DNA from: Streptomyces sp. SID8374 | GTDB lineage: Bacteria; Actinomycetota; Actinomycetes; Streptomycetales; Streptomycetaceae | Direction of reading: 5' to 3' | NCBI RefSeq assembly: GCF_009865135.1 | Contig: NZ_WWGH01000001.1 | Span: forward strand, 2,232,001 to 2,296,000 | Length of the DNA: 64,000 nucleotides | Part shown: positions 1 through 10,729 of the stretch, one piece after another | Position numbering within the stretch: the stretch's first letter is position 1 | How the letters are laid out: every line of letters starts with the position of its first letter | Position numbers and translations under genes: made by a program | The notes under the pieces: generated by a model | Told to the model about the DNA's origin: nothing | What the model saw: only the letters and a program-made list of their open reading frames with translations | Database searches by the model: none

Positions 1-522
1 CACCGTCGGGCGGTACCCGGCGGCGGCGAGATGGCTGCGGGCCGCGTCCGTGATCTCCGGGTCGAGATCGACGCTGGTCACCGCCGCTTCGCCGAGCCGG
101 TGGGAGAGCAGCGCCGCGTTGTAGCCGGGGCCGGTGCCGATCTCCAGGACGGTGTGCCCGTCGCGTACGTCGAGGGCGTCCAGCATCAGGGCCATCAGCG
201 AGGGCTGGCTGGAGGACGAGATGAGCTCACCGTCCCGCATCCGGGTGGCCAGCGCCTCGTCCCCGTACACTCCGCGCACCCAGCGCCGACGTCGTACGGG
301 ATCGGGGTCCTCGCCCCAGAGCCGCTCGTAACCCCGGCTGCCGTGCACGTAGTAGTACGGCACGAAGAGGTGGCGCTCCACCTCCTCGAAGGCGGCACGC
401 CAGGCGGGGTCGGTGAGCCCGCCCTGCGCGACGATGTCCCGCACCAGGGCCTGGTGCGCCTCCTCGACCTCAGGATCGGTCTCGGCCTCGGTCTCGGACG
501 GGACTTCCCGGTGTGCGCCCAT
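1..522 (-). CDS. PCMT-like SAM-dependent methyltransferase (3' end beyond the window)
   Basis: This partial gene begins at an ATG at 522 on the minus strand and is still open at base 1, giving about 174 residues. The stretch SSSQPSLMALMLDAL followed by HTVLEIGTGPGYNAALL is the protein-L-isoaspartate O-methyltransferase signature: a Ser/Gln-rich acceptor loop and the SAM-binding GxGxG loop, followed by an acidic SVDLDPEI strand that would bind the SAM ribose. The family methylates isoaspartyl residues during protein repair, but Streptomyces have many PCMT-like paralogues, some of which modify peptides, so the substrate is unknown. It diverges from the truncated haemoglobin gene across about 125 bp. 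The family assignment is secure; the precise role is not. Confidence 0.85.
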   Translation of the reverse strand, partial: MGAHREVPSETEAETDPEVEEAHQALVRDIVAQGGLTDPAWRAAFEEVERHLFVPYYYVHGSRGYERLWGEDPDPVRRRRWVRGVYGDEALATRMRDGELISSSSQPSLMALMLDALDVRDGHTVLEIGTGPGYNAALLSHRLGEAAVTSVDLDPEITDAARSHLAAAGYRPTV

Positions 523-599
523 GTCTCCACTGTCCTGCGGCGGGACGGCGGAGGCGACCGCACGCGACCGCGCACGGATCGCGGAGGGTCCCGGCCATT

Positions 600-611
600 G
601 GTCCTAGGACC
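600..611. promoter_or_regulatory. 12-bp perfect palindrome in the methyltransferase/haemoglobin intergenic region
   Basis: GGTCCTAGGACC is a perfect palindrome about 37 bp upstream of the haemoglobin start. It contains TAGGAC, which could serve as a -10 element. It may be an operator; the regulator is unknown. Confidence 0.35.
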
Positions 612-647
612 CCTGACCTCGGCCGGTGCGTCTGCGACCATGGACGG

Positions 648-1052
648 GTGACAGAGATTCCGCGCGACACGCTTCAGGAGCAGACCTTTTACGAGCAGGT
701 CGGTGGCGAGGAGACCTTCCGGCGCCTGGTCCACCGCTTCTACGAGGGGGTCGCGGGCGACGAGCTGCTGCGGCCGATGTACCCGGAGGAGGACCTGGGA
801 CCGGCCGAGGAGCGCTTCGCCCTGTTCCTGATGCAGTACTGGGGCGGCCCGCGCACCTACAGCGACCACCGGGGCCACCCGAGGCTGCGGATGCGGCATG
901 CCCCGTTCCGGGTGGACCGGGCGGCCCATGACGCGTGGCTGTCCCATATGCGGGTGGCGCTGGACGAGCTGGGGCTCGCGCCCGAGCACGAGAAGCAGCT
1001 GTGGGACTACCTGACGTACGCGGCGGCCTCGATGGTCAACACGGCCGACTGA
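648..1052 (+). CDS. Truncated haemoglobin, group II (GlbO-like)
   Basis: This 134-residue protein has the size and fold pattern of group II truncated haemoglobins. FYEQVGGEETFRRLVHRFYEGV is the A/B helix region, FLMQYWGGPRTYSDHRGHPRLRMRH contains the E-helix WGGP..Y signature, and the H of LRMRHAPF is in the position of the proximal haem ligand. Such proteins bind O2 or NO and are proposed to serve in oxygen or redox handling in the cytoplasm. The GTG at 648 (protein VTEIPRD) is preferred because homology begins there; upstream in-frame codons are Arg-rich non-coding sequence. It ends 36 bp before the convergent hypothetical gene. Confidence 0.93.
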   Translation: MTEIPRDTLQEQTFYEQVGGEETFRRLVHRFYEGVAGDELLRPMYPEEDLGPAEERFALFLMQYWGGPRTYSDHRGHPRLRMRHAPFRVDRAAHDAWLSHMRVALDELGLAPEHEKQLWDYLTYAAASMVNTAD

Positions 1053-1088
1053 GACGGCCCGGGCGGGCGGCGGTCCGGCCGGTTCCGT

Positions 1089-1814
1089 TCAGCGGTGGTC
1101 GACGGTGAGGGCCAGCGAGCCCAGCCCGCCGACGGGGTCGCGGCGCAGGGCGACCGAGCCGAACGGGGTCCGCAGCCGCAGCCAGCCGCCCGCGGCGAGG
1201 AGCGAGACGGGGAAGCCGGGGTCGGCGCGGAGGAAGCCGAGGGACTGGGCGGCGTGGACCGCGCGCAGCGGCAGTTCGGTGGCGCCGACGGGCCGGGACC
1301 AGATCTCCCGGCCGATCCGGTCGCGTTCGGCGCGGGTGCGCAGCTCCTCGGGCAGCGCCTCGTCCCGCGTACGGAATTCGGCGACGGCCGCGTCGAGGTC
1401 GGCGCGCAGGGCGTCGGGCCGGGGCAGCCCGGCCTGTTCCCGCCAGGGGCCCCGGGGCGGCAGGACACCGGTCCAGGGCGGCCCGGTCACGGGAGCGGGC
1501 AGCGCACCGCCCCGCTCACCGGGTCCCTCCCCGGAGGCATCCCCCGGGCCCTCCCCGGAGACATCGAGGGACTCCAGCAGCTCCCCGGCCGACACCGTGA
1601 CGTCCAGCGTCTCGGGGCGGGCCAGGCGGGCGGCACGGATCGCAAGCACCTCGAAGGAGGGCGGGCGGCCGAACACGGCCAGTGCGTCGCCGCCGCCCGC
1701 CTGCAACCGGACCGCGGCGGCCCGGTCGTAGTGGAGCAGCCGACCGAGGAAGGCGGCGAGATCCGCCGCCTCCCTCGCGTCGGCGAACAGCAGCGACTGC
1801 ACAGGCACCGTCAT
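1089..1814 (-). CDS. Conserved hypothetical protein, about 241 residues
   Basis: The ATG at 1814 overlaps the TGA of the upstream thioesterase gene (ATGA), so the two are probably co-translated. The protein starts MTVPVQSLLFADAREAADLA and contains an acidic, Gly-rich middle (repeated GEGPG units near residues 90-105) followed by a C-terminal part with LRLRTPFGSVALRRDP. There is no signal peptide, membrane segment or recognisable catalytic motif. I do not recognise the family. The codon bias and the translational coupling support a real gene; its function, possibly linked to the thioesterase, is unknown. Confidence 0.75.
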   Translation of the reverse strand: MTVPVQSLLFADAREAADLAAFLGRLLHYDRAAAVRLQAGGGDALAVFGRPPSFEVLAIRAARLARPETLDVTVSAGELLESLDVSGEGPGDASGEGPGERGGALPAPVTGPPWTGVLPPRGPWREQAGLPRPDALRADLDAAVAEFRTRDEALPEELRTRAERDRIGREIWSRPVGATELPLRAVHAAQSLGFLRADPGFPVSLLAAGGWLRLRTPFGSVALRRDPVGGLGSLALTVDHR

Positions 1815-2233
1815 GCCGCGGCGGGCTCCTCTGCCAGGTACTTCTGGAGGAAGAGCTTCTCCTCGGCGGAGATCCGCCGAGGCCGCTCCTCGGCCAGGTT
1901 GTACGGGACGACGACGGTCGAGGCCCGTACGTACACCTGGTCGGGGTCCTTGATCTCGTAGGCGATCGTCAGCGACGCGGCGCCTATCTTCGTGACCCAC
2001 GACTCGACGGTGACCGGCTCGTGCCGGTGCACCAGCGGCCGTACGTAGTCGATCTCGTGCCGGGCCACGACGGACCCGCCCGAGAACGACGGCGAGCCGT
2101 CCCCCGGCGCCAGCCGGAACATGAAGTCGATGCGCGCCTCCTCCAGGTAGCGGAGGAAGACCACGTTGTTCACGTGGCCGAAGGCATCCATGTCCGACCA
2201 GCGCAGGGGGCAGCTGTAGATGTGACGGGCCAA
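1811..2233 (-). CDS. Acyl-CoA thioesterase, 4HBT hot-dog family
   Basis: The protein has 140 residues with the YbgC/4HBT signature RWSDMDAFGHVNNVVFLRYLEEAR near the N-terminus, in which the Asp of SDMDAFGH is the usual catalytic residue and the helix that follows carries the oxyanion region. Family members hydrolyse acyl-CoA thioesters in the cytoplasm. The start is the TTG at 2233: homology begins at ARHIYSCPLRW, the ettA stop lies only five bases upstream, and no ATG or GTG is available there. The gene sits between ettA and a hypothetical gene in one tight minus-strand operon. Its acyl substrate cannot be inferred. Confidence 0.92.
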   Translation of the reverse strand: MARHIYSCPLRWSDMDAFGHVNNVVFLRYLEEARIDFMFRLAPGDGSPSFSGGSVVARHEIDYVRPLVHRHEPVTVESWVTKIGAASLTIAYEIKDPDQVYVRASTVVVPYNLAEERPRRISAEEKLFLQKYLAEEPAAA

Positions 2234-2238
2234 GACGA

Positions 2239-3903
<1,665 letters not shown>

Positions 3904-4040
3904 GAGAAACCGTCCGGCAGCAATAGAGGTGTGGGCAGATACACCCCATCTTGCCTGACGTCCATCCCCGGACGGAAACCCGTCCGGGGATCGGCCACCC
4001 GTCGCTGCTCACGGCCGCGCACCCGTAGCCACTCGGTCAA

Positions 4041-5645
4041 CTACTCAGCGTGCTGCTGTGCTTCCTTGCGGCGCATGACGAGCAGGGCGCCGCCGCCGAT
4101 GACGAGGAAGCCGACGGCGAGGGCGGCGATCATCGGGGTGGTGCTGGAGCCGCCGGTCTCGGCCAGGTCGCCCTCCAGGCCGGAGGTGGTGGTGCCGGTC
4201 GAGGCGGGGACGGACTGGCGGGCGCTCTGGGGGCCGACCCCGGTGTCTTCGTCGCCCTGCTGGTCCTGCTGGTCCTGCTCGGCCGCGATGACGCTGCCGC
4301 TGGTGGCGCAGTCCAGTACGCCGGTGAAGTTCTTCCGGAGGCCGCCGGGGCCGGTGATGGTGAAGTCGTACGGCTGGTCCTCGGCGACCGGGATCGTCAC
4401 CGTCTCGGTGGCTCCGGCGGCCACGGTGTGCTCGTAGCCCCCGAGCTCGAAGGTGAAGGGCTCGTCGCCCTGGTTGGCCGCGGTGATGTCCACGCCGCCG
4501 GCCGCGCAGTTCTTGCGGGCGGTCAGCGCGGGGGCGGCGCCCGTCTCGGCCCAGGTGGCGGTGGCCCGGGCGGAGACCGTGGACTCGCTGGAGCCGGCCA
4601 GGATCTGGGTCTGGGTGCGGGTGGTTCCGGCGAAGGCGCGGCCGACCGGTACGGAGGTGGTGGTCTGGACGGTCAGGGACGCGGAGCCGTCGGTGGAGCC
4701 CCTGGGCACGTCGAAGTAGAGGCGGGCGCCGTCGGTGGCCGAGGTGACGGGCGCGCCCTTCTCGTCGGTCACCGTGATGCCGCTCGCCGCCGCGTCCACC
4801 GGGGGTGACACGGAGACCTGGTCCGCGTCCGTACGGACGGTCACCGGGCCCAGCCGGTCCCCCGCCCGGCCGGAGACCGCGGCGGGCTCCAGCGTCAGGG
4901 AGGCCCGGGGCTCGGCGACGTTGCGTGCGCTCTTGTGCAGCCAGTCGGCGAGCTTCTCGGCCTGCTTGTCCGACGCGGTGACATCGGCGCCGTCCGAGTA
5001 GCGCCAGATGGCGACCTGGGTGCCCGCGGCGGCGGTCCGCTCGGTGAGGGGCCCGGTGCCCGCCGCCTCGGCCAGTGCGGCGAGGTCGTCGACCTGGGGG
5101 TAGGAGTGCTGGAGGATCCACCGGATCTTCCCGGCGTTCCTGTTGGCGCCGAGGGAGGTCTCGGCCCACGGCGTCTCCAGGTACTTCGCCTGGTCCTGGG
5201 TGGGGTTGTGGAGGTCGATGCAGTACGTCTTGAGCTTGCCGCCGCCGTCCACGGTCATCTCGAAGAGCCCGGCGGGCAGCTCCTGCGTCCGGTCGGGGGC
5301 GCCGTTCTCGCCCGGCAGGCGGAGCACGGCGCTGTCGAAGGTCTTCAGCCCGTCCAGCACCGCCGCCGCGCCGCCCTGGTGGCGGCCCGGGTCGTCGGCG
5401 GCCGCCGTACCCGTACCGGCGAGGGTGGCCGCCGCGACGAGACCGGAGAGCAGCAGCGCGGTCACCGGCCGGAGGAAGGCGCGCCCGCGCCCTCTCCGCC
5501 CGGTCTCCCCGACGTGCGCCGCCCTGCCGGTCCCCCCGGCGTGCGCCGCTCTGCCGGTCCCCCCGGTGCGCGCTGCTCCGCCGCGGACGGCGTGCACCGC
5601 CTTGGCGTCGGACGGCGAAGCGGACACTGAAGACGCAGAAAACAC
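4041..5645 (-). CDS. Thioester-domain surface protein with LAxTG sortase motif
   Basis: A 534-residue cell-wall protein. The GTG at 5645 is chosen because GGAGGGG lies seven bases upstream (5652-5658). A long n-region with a tandem GGTGRAAHA-type repeat precedes a signal sequence (about residues 57-83). YCIDLHNPT (about 140) and QVAIWRYSDG (about 210) are the Cys and Gln that form the internal thioester of TIE domains, which can couple covalently to host or surface amines. Repetitive beta domains follow, then LAETG (about 493), a hydrophobic segment and MRRKE, the usual sortase-anchored tail. LAxTG is the class E sortase motif of Streptomyces. The target surface is unknown. Confidence 0.9.
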   Translation of the reverse strand: MFSASSVSASPSDAKAVHAVRGGAARTGGTGRAAHAGGTGRAAHVGETGRRGRGRAFLRPVTALLLSGLVAAATLAGTGTAAADDPGRHQGGAAAVLDGLKTFDSAVLRLPGENGAPDRTQELPAGLFEMTVDGGGKLKTYCIDLHNPTQDQAKYLETPWAETSLGANRNAGKIRWILQHSYPQVDDLAALAEAAGTGPLTERTAAAGTQVAIWRYSDGADVTASDKQAEKLADWLHKSARNVAEPRASLTLEPAAVSGRAGDRLGPVTVRTDADQVSVSPPVDAAASGITVTDEKGAPVTSATDGARLYFDVPRGSTDGSASLTVQTTTSVPVGRAFAGTTRTQTQILAGSSESTVSARATATWAETGAAPALTARKNCAAGGVDITAANQGDEPFTFELGGYEHTVAAGATETVTIPVAEDQPYDFTITGPGGLRKNFTGVLDCATSGSVIAAEQDQQDQQGDEDTGVGPQSARQSVPASTGTTTSGLEGDLAETGGSSTTPMIAALAVGFLVIGGGALLVMRRKEAQQHAE

Positions 5646-5784
5646 AGAATTCCCCTCCGGGCGAGACCCTCGCGCGTGGTGCGCGTGTGGGGAATGCCCC
5701 GCCAGCAGACTCAAGTGACCCATGAGCTCTGGGAATCCTAAGGACCGGGCGAACCACAGTCCCCCGTACTGCCCCCGGCCAACC

Positions 5785-5799
5785 ATTCCGAATCGGAAT
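5785..5799. promoter_or_regulatory. 7-1-7 palindrome upstream of the surface-protein gene
   Basis: ATTCCGA-A-TCGGAAT is a perfect 7-1-7 inverted repeat about 140 bp upstream of the surface-protein start, with AT-rich sequence beside it (GATAACG on the minus strand). The 7-1-7 spacing recalls Fur-family boxes, but the bases fit no Fur or Zur consensus closely. It may be an operator. Confidence 0.3.
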
Positions 5800-5834
5800 C
5801 GTTATCGCCGGGGCCGCCCCTCCGACCAGCACTT

Positions 5835-6308
5835 TCAGGACACAGCGACCCTTTCGGGAGTTCGGTCGACCAGGGCCTGTGACGCGGCGGAACCGCCTTC
5901 CGACTCTCCGTCAGCTCCGCTCCGTACAGCTGCCGTCAGCGCCGGTTCGGTCCGGACGACCCGGCGGAATGCGGCGGTCCCCCGGCTCAGGTCGTGGCCG
6001 ACCGCGACCGCCTCGACGTCGACGAACGTCCTGCGCCCGCCCTCCCGTTCCTCCTCGCGCACCTTCAACCGGCCGTGCACCACCAGGGGTTCACCGATTG
6101 CGACCGAACCGGCCAGGTTCGAAGCCAGCGTCCGCCAGGCCCACACCGTGTAGAAGCTGGTGGGGCCGTCCGTCCACAGCTGGGTCTCGCGGTCCCGGCG
6201 CCTCGGGGTCACGGCGAAACGGAATCGCGCCATTCCCCCTGTGGCCGTCTCGCGGAAGTCCACCGCCGTGGCGGCGTTTCCCACCAGCGTCACCATCGTC
6301 TCGTTCAT
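5835..6308 (-). CDS. ssbB: Single-stranded DNA-binding protein, SsbB-type paralogue
   Basis: A 157-residue OB-fold protein: MNETMVTLVGNAATAVDFRE, then ARFRFAVTPRRRDRE and FYTVWAWRTLASNLAGSVAIGEPLVVHGRLKVREEE are the SSB beta strands. It lacks the long Gly-rich tail and the acidic DDDIPF-type tip of the main replicative SSB, which marks the shorter Streptomyces paralogue SsbB; that protein is known to act in chromosome segregation during sporulation. It lies downstream of the two dynamin-like GTPases on the same strand, which fits a developmental setting. The ATG at 6308 is taken as the start; MVTLVGN at 6296 is an alternative. Confidence 0.9.
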   Translation of the reverse strand: MNETMVTLVGNAATAVDFRETATGGMARFRFAVTPRRRDRETQLWTDGPTSFYTVWAWRTLASNLAGSVAIGEPLVVHGRLKVREEEREGGRRTFVDVEAVAVGHDLSRGTAAFRRVVRTEPALTAAVRSGADGESEGGSAASQALVDRTPERVAVS

Positions 6309-6450
6309 TTCCCGCCCCGTTTCCCTCGTTCCGGCGTTCCGTCGATCAGGCGTTCTGTTGTTCCGTTCACCGGTGTACCGATGTACCGACTTCGCCGGTG
6401 TACGGACTTCATGGTGGACGCCGGAAACGAATCTCGCCGGAGCCTGTGGA

Positions 6451-8493
6451 CTACTGGCCGGTTGTGGAAAACTCCGTCACCGCCGCGTACCGCTCGCGCA
6501 CCTCCCGGTACCGCACCAGCTCCGCCGAGACCGGGTCCAGGACCCTGGCCCGGCCGCACCCGGCGGCCGCCTCGCGCAGCCGGCGTTCGGCGTCCTGCCC
6601 GTAGCGCCGGGCGGGGCCGCGGATCGCCGCCGCGCAGGACCACTCCACCAGTGGCCCGCCGACGACTCCGGCCAGCATGATCAGGGCGGGGGTGACGAGC
6701 CCCGGCTCCAGGATCCCGACGATCTGGCCGAGCAGCCACAGGCCGCCGAAGACCTGGAGCAGTGTCATGGAGACCTGGGCCAGCACCGCGGCGGGCCACC
6801 ACTTCGGCCGGGGCGGCTTGGCCGGCCGCCCGCCGAGCGCGAGGCCGGTGGCCGGACCCCGGCCGGCACCCCCCGGAGCGCCCGAACCCTTACCCGACGC
6901 CTTCCCCGCGTCCTTGGAGGAGCCGCCCCCCGCGGCCGCCAGCTCGTCCAGCGCCTCCGGCAGCCCTTTCGCCCCGTTGAACGCCGCCTCCCGCACCGCC
7001 TGCGCCCAGGGTGCGGGCAGCCCGTCGGAGGCGTCGTCCGCGACGATCCGGACCGCCTGCTCCACGCGCTGCCGGGCCGTCAGCTCCTCCTCGGGCGGGG
7101 CGAGCGCCTGGCCCATCCGGTCCAGGCTCCCCGGCAGCCCCCGGGACTCGTACCAGCGCCACAGCCGCAGCCACGGCGTCCCGCACGCGCGCCCGGCGTT
7201 CCGGCGCCACTCCCGCTCGGCGGCCTGCCCGGCGGCGGCCGCCCCGACCGCCTCGGCCAGCCGGTCGGTGAACTCCTCCCGGGCCCGCTCCCCCAGCCCC
7301 GGCCGCCCCTCCGCCACGTACACGGGGCGCAGCCGCGCCGCCGCCGCGTCCACGTCGGCGGAGAGGCGGCGGGTGGCGGCCGTGCGGTCCTGGACGAACC
7401 GGCCGACCATCTCCCGCAGTTCGGGCACCCCGTCGCCGGTCAGGGCGGAGAGGGACATGACGGTGGCGCCGGGTTCGCCGTGCTCGCCGAGCGCCATGCC
7501 GTCCTCGTCGAGGAGGCGGCGCAGGTCGTCGAGGACGAGGTCGGCGGCCTCGCCGGGCAGCCGGTCGATCTGGTTGAGGACGACGAAGGTGACCTCGGCG
7601 TGCCCGGCGAGGGGGCGCAGGTAGCGCTCGTGCAGGGCGGCGTCGGCGTACTTCTCCGGGTCGACGACCCAGATCACCGCGTCGACCAGCGCCAGCACCC
7701 GGTCCACCTGGTCCCGGTGGGCGGTCGCGGCGGAGTCGTGGTCGGGCAGGTCGACCAGGACGAGCCCTTGGAGCGCCTCGTCGAAGGCGGCGGGTCCGGG
7801 GTGGGGCCTGCGGCGGAGCCGGCCGGGGATGGCGAGGCGGTCGAGGAGGCCGGCGGCCCCGTCGGTCCAGCTGCACGCGATGGGCTGGGAGGTGGTGGGG
7901 CGGCGCAGCCCGGTGTCGGAGATCTGGGCCCCGGCGAGGGCGTTGAACAGGGTCGATTTGCCGCTCCCGGTGGCCCCCGCGATGGCGACGACCGTGTGCC
8001 GGGAGGAGAGCCGCTGCCGGGCCGCCGCCTCGTCCAGCACGCGTCCCGCCTCGGCGAGGGTGTCGCGGTCGAGGCGGGCGCGGGAGAGTCCGACGAGTTC
8101 GCGCAGGGCGTCGAGGCGGGTGGGGAGGGGGCCGCCGGGGGGCCCGTACGCCTCGACCTGCGGCCGTACGTCGTCGTCCTCGGGAGCGGAGTCGGCGGGC
8201 CGCCCCGTGGACTCGGCGGAGCCATCACCCGTACGGGAGTCACCGGTACGGGAATCACCGGTTCCGGAGCCGCCCGAGCCGGAACCGGAGCCACCGGTCA
8301 CGGAGCCGCCGGAACCGGAGCCGGAATCACCGCCCCGGGCGTCGGCCGCCGCGGCGCGCCGCGCGATGAGCCCGTCGTCCCAGCGTCCGGCGGCCTCCTT
8401 GACCGGAGCCTCCGGAACCTCCGGAGCCCTCTCCTTCCGCTCGCCGGTGGCCGCCGTGCCGTTGCCCTGGTCCTCGTCCGTGACGGCAGTCAT
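6451..8493 (-). CDS. Dynamin-like GTPase with C-terminal membrane segments (DynA-like)
   Basis: A 680-residue protein with a low-complexity Ser/Gly/Thr/Arg stretch (residues 55-95), a G1 P-loop GATGSGKST (about 175), G3 DLPDHDSA and G4 NQIDRL. Near the C-terminus (about 568-611) two hydrophobic segments lie in [18 protein letters not shown] and [18 protein letters not shown], like the membrane paddle of bacterial dynamins. It overlaps the upstream GTPase by ATGA and the pair resembles the tandem dynamin-like proteins DynA/DynB that stabilise Streptomyces sporulation septa; orthology is inferred from arrangement and topology. Annotation pipelines often call it a YfjP-like GTPase. Confidence 0.88.
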   Translation of the reverse strand: MTAVTDEDQGNGTAATGERKERAPEVPEAPVKEAAGRWDDGLIARRAAAADARGGDSGSGSGGSVTGGSGSGSGGSGTGDSRTGDSRTGDGSAESTGRPADSAPEDDDVRPQVEAYGPPGGPLPTRLDALRELVGLSRARLDRDTLAEAGRVLDEAAARQRLSSRHTVVAIAGATGSGKSTLFNALAGAQISDTGLRRPTTSQPIACSWTDGAAGLLDRLAIPGRLRRRPHPGPAAFDEALQGLVLVDLPDHDSAATAHRDQVDRVLALVDAVIWVVDPEKYADAALHERYLRPLAGHAEVTFVVLNQIDRLPGEAADLVLDDLRRLLDEDGMALGEHGEPGATVMSLSALTGDGVPELREMVGRFVQDRTAATRRLSADVDAAAARLRPVYVAEGRPGLGERAREEFTDRLAEAVGAAAAGQAAEREWRRNAGRACGTPWLRLWRWYESRGLPGSLDRMGQALAPPEEELTARQRVEQAVRIVADDASDGLPAPWAQAVREAAFNGAKGLPEALDELAAAGGGSSKDAGKASGKGSGAPGGAGRGPATGLALGGRPAKPPRPKWWPAAVLAQVSMTLLQVFGGLWLLGQIVGILEPGLVTPALIMLAGVVGGPLVEWSCAAAIRGPARRYGQDAERRLREAAAGCGRARVLDPVSAELVRYREVRERYAAVTEFSTTGQ

Positions 8494-10133
8494 CGCTGCC
8501 ACCTCTCCTTCTGCAGTACGGAAAGCGCGGCGATCAGTTCGGCCTGCGGTTCGGGGGCGACGTCGAGGGCGTCCAGCGGGGCGAGCCTGCGGTCGCGTTC
8601 GCCGCCGAGCACCTGGTCCAGATAGGTCGTCAGCAGTTGGCCGCCCTTGTCGCGCAGGCGCAGCACACCCTGGGCCCCGATGCGTTCGGCGAGCTGCTCC
8701 CCCGCCGTACGGGCCCGCCGTCCGCCGAGCAGGGCCGCCGCGAGGAGGGCGGCGACGGTCTCGGGGTCGGGTGCCACGCTGCGTTCGAGCTGGCGCACCT
8801 CTTCCTCGGCTAGCTCCTCCAGAACCCGCCGCCACCGCCGTACGGCCACGGCGATCCGGCCCTCGATATCCTCGGCGGGCCCCCATCCCCCGGCTTCCCG
8901 CCCGGCGCTCTCGAACCGGAAGACCCCGGCGGCGGGCTCGCGGCTCCACCGCGTACGGATCTGGTCGTCGGCGGCGGAGACGGAGCACTGGAGGAGGGCG
9001 ATCAGGCTGTCCACCAGGGCTTCGAGGAGTTCGCCGGGTGCGCTGTAGAGGGGGTAGCCGCGCCACCGGGTCCGCGCGTCCCCGGAGAGGACGGCCCCGC
9101 TCCGGAGCCTGCGCCGGATCCGGTCGGCCTCCTTGCCGTACGCCTCCTCGACCACGCCGGTGAGCCGTACGGACGCCGCGTACTGCGCTGCCACGGCCGA
9201 CGCCAGCTCGGGCATCCGTACGTTGAGCGATTCGATGAGCCCGGAGGCCGTACGCCCCACCGCCTGCTGCCGGGCCGCGGGGTCCTGGGCCCGGTGGGTG
9301 AGCCAGGCGCGCAGCGGGGCGACGGCGGTGGTGGGGAGCAGTCCGCTGCCGCCGCCCGCGGACTCGGGGAGTTCGGGGATGGTGAAGCGGGGTACGTCCC
9401 CGAGCCCGGCGCGGGTCAGGAGCGCGGCGTACTGCCGGGAGACCTCGCCGATCACCTGGTGGGGCACCCGGTCGAGGACGGTGACGAGGGCGGCGTCGTA
9501 CTCCTTCGCGGTACGCAGCAGATGCCAGGGCACCGCGTCGGCGTACCGGGACGCCGTGGTGACCATCACCCAGACGTCGGCGGCGCAGATGAGTTCGGCG
9601 GCCAGGACCCGGTTGCGTACGACGAGGGAGTCGATGTCGGGGGCGTCGAGGATCGCGAGCCCGCGGGGCAGGCTGACGGCGGTCTCCACCCGCAGCACGT
9701 TCGCGTCGTCGTCGGCGCCCGCCCCGAGGTCGTCGAGGCCGTCGGGGTCCCGGGCCTGCCCCGGCGGCAGCCAGATCCGGGTGAGCTGAGGCAGCACCCG
9801 TACGCCGGCGAACCAGTGGTGGTCGTCGGGGTGACAGACCAGCACCGGAGTACGGGTGGTGGGCCGCAGCACCCCGGCCTCGCTGACCCGGCACCCCACG
9901 AGCGAGTTGACCAGCGTGGACTTCCCGGCCCCGGTGGAGCCGCCGATCACGGCGAGCAGCGGGGCCTCGGGATCCTTGAGGCGCGGCAGGAGGTAGTCGT
10001 CGAGTTGTGCGAGGAGTTCGACCCTCGTCTGCCGGGCGCGTTCGGCCCCCGGCAGCGGGAGTGGAAGACGCACGGCGGCGACACGGTCGCGCAGGGCGGA
10101 AAGTGCGTCGATGAGCTGAGGCCGTACGTCCAT
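8490..10133 (-). CDS. Dynamin-like GTPase (DynB-like partner)
   Basis: A 547-residue protein: P-loop [15 protein letters not shown] at about residues 66-80, a switch-region Thr in RPTTRTP and G3 DAPDIDSL. It has no clear membrane segment and ends with a long helical region. It lies directly upstream of the membrane-bound GTPase with a four-base ATGA overlap, implying stoichiometric expression and probably a heteromeric complex. The ATG at 10133 is used; GTG codons at 10139 and 10142 are alternatives because no strong ribosome-binding site distinguishes them. Role in septation or membrane remodelling is inferred from the DynA/DynB pair of Streptomyces. Confidence 0.86.
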   Translation of the reverse strand: MDVRPQLIDALSALRDRVAAVRLPLPLPGAERARQTRVELLAQLDDYLLPRLKDPEAPLLAVIGGSTGAGKSTLVNSLVGCRVSEAGVLRPTTRTPVLVCHPDDHHWFAGVRVLPQLTRIWLPPGQARDPDGLDDLGAGADDDANVLRVETAVSLPRGLAILDAPDIDSLVVRNRVLAAELICAADVWVMVTTASRYADAVPWHLLRTAKEYDAALVTVLDRVPHQVIGEVSRQYAALLTRAGLGDVPRFTIPELPESAGGGSGLLPTTAVAPLRAWLTHRAQDPAARQQAVGRTASGLIESLNVRMPELASAVAAQYAASVRLTGVVEEAYGKEADRIRRRLRSGAVLSGDARTRWRGYPLYSAPGELLEALVDSLIALLQCSVSAADDQIRTRWSREPAAGVFRFESAGREAGGWGPAEDIEGRIAVAVRRWRRVLEELAEEEVRQLERSVAPDPETVAALLAAALLGGRRARTAGEQLAERIGAQGVLRLRDKGGQLLTTYLDQVLGGERDRRLAPLDALDVAPEPQAELIAALSVLQKERWQR

Positions 10134-10461
10134 GGTCACCACATGCGAAGAATGCCCAATTTTGGCGCCTTTTTGAAGCGTATAGGCCCCTCTGCGCGGC
10201 GGTTCCACCCTCTGGACAGCACCAGAACGGACTCCGGACAAACTCTGGACAAGAGGGACGAGTGGGGCGCAGGCATAACGAGTGCACAACACCCGGGCCG
10301 CTTGGCGCGAAAAGCGGTGCACGATCCGCACCTACCTGCGATTATCGGTTCGCTTCACCGAACCTCCACATCGTGCCACGCAGGTGAAGCAACCGGGTCC
10401 AGGCGATCGGAGCCCTATCCTTGTCCCGGCACGGCCACGGAACCACCGATCAGGACTCCCG
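10134..10461. other. Intergenic region between the GTPase operon and tRNA-Arg
   Basis: No gene is seen. The octamer TCYGGACA occurs three times (10211-10218, 10233-10240, 10244-10251), the last two spaced by 11 bases, which on the minus strand puts TTGTCC motifs upstream of the GTPase operon. It should hold the promoters of the GTPase operon and of the tRNA. Confidence 0.5.
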
Positions 10462-10534
10462 GCCCCCGTAGCTCAGTGGATAGAGCAGGCGCCTTCTAAG
10501 CGCTTGGCCGCAGGTTCGAGTCCTGCCGGGGGCA
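10462..10534 (+). tRNA. tRNA-Arg (anticodon TCT)
   Basis: A complete 73-nt cloverleaf without encoded CCA. The acceptor arm GCCCCCG pairs with CGGGGGC, the anticodon stem is GGCGC/GCGCT with loop CTTCTAA, and the T arm is GCAGG-TTCGAGT-CCTGC. The anticodon at 10495-10497 is TCT, reading the rare Arg codons AGA and AGG. tRNA genes are common targets for integrases, but no element or att duplication is seen beside this one. Confidence 0.97.
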
Positions 10535-10553
10535 CACCGACCGCACGACCGTG

Positions 10554-10579
10554 AGGCCCTCCGCACCGGGGGGCCTTTT
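10554..10579 (+). terminator. Rho-independent terminator after tRNA-Arg
   Basis: AGGCCCTCCG-CAC-CGGGGGGCCT forms a 10-bp stem with one G-T pair and is followed by TTTTC. It lies 20 bases past the tRNA. Confidence 0.85.
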
Positions 10580-10729
10580 CGCTGGTCGGGGCAGGTTAGC
10601 GGGGAGCGGCGTAGTGGCGGCGTAAGAGAAGATCCGGCACGGAGCCCGGCTCCTCGGCTTCCTGCGCATATCCAGGAAAAAGGCCATTCCGGTTGAGGAG
10701 TGGGCACATGCCGGATCATTCTTGCGGGC

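Noticed and set aside
8494..10287. Upstream extension of the DynA-like gene to a 1278-codon frame.
   Set aside because: The extension is out of frame with the DynB-like gene it covers and is Arg/Pro-rich. The ATG at 8493 with ATGA overlap is convincing.
10462..10534. tRNA-Arg as an attachment site for the element at 49-54 kb.
   Set aside because: It is almost 40 kb away, has no adjacent integrase, and no duplication of its 3' end is seen near the element.
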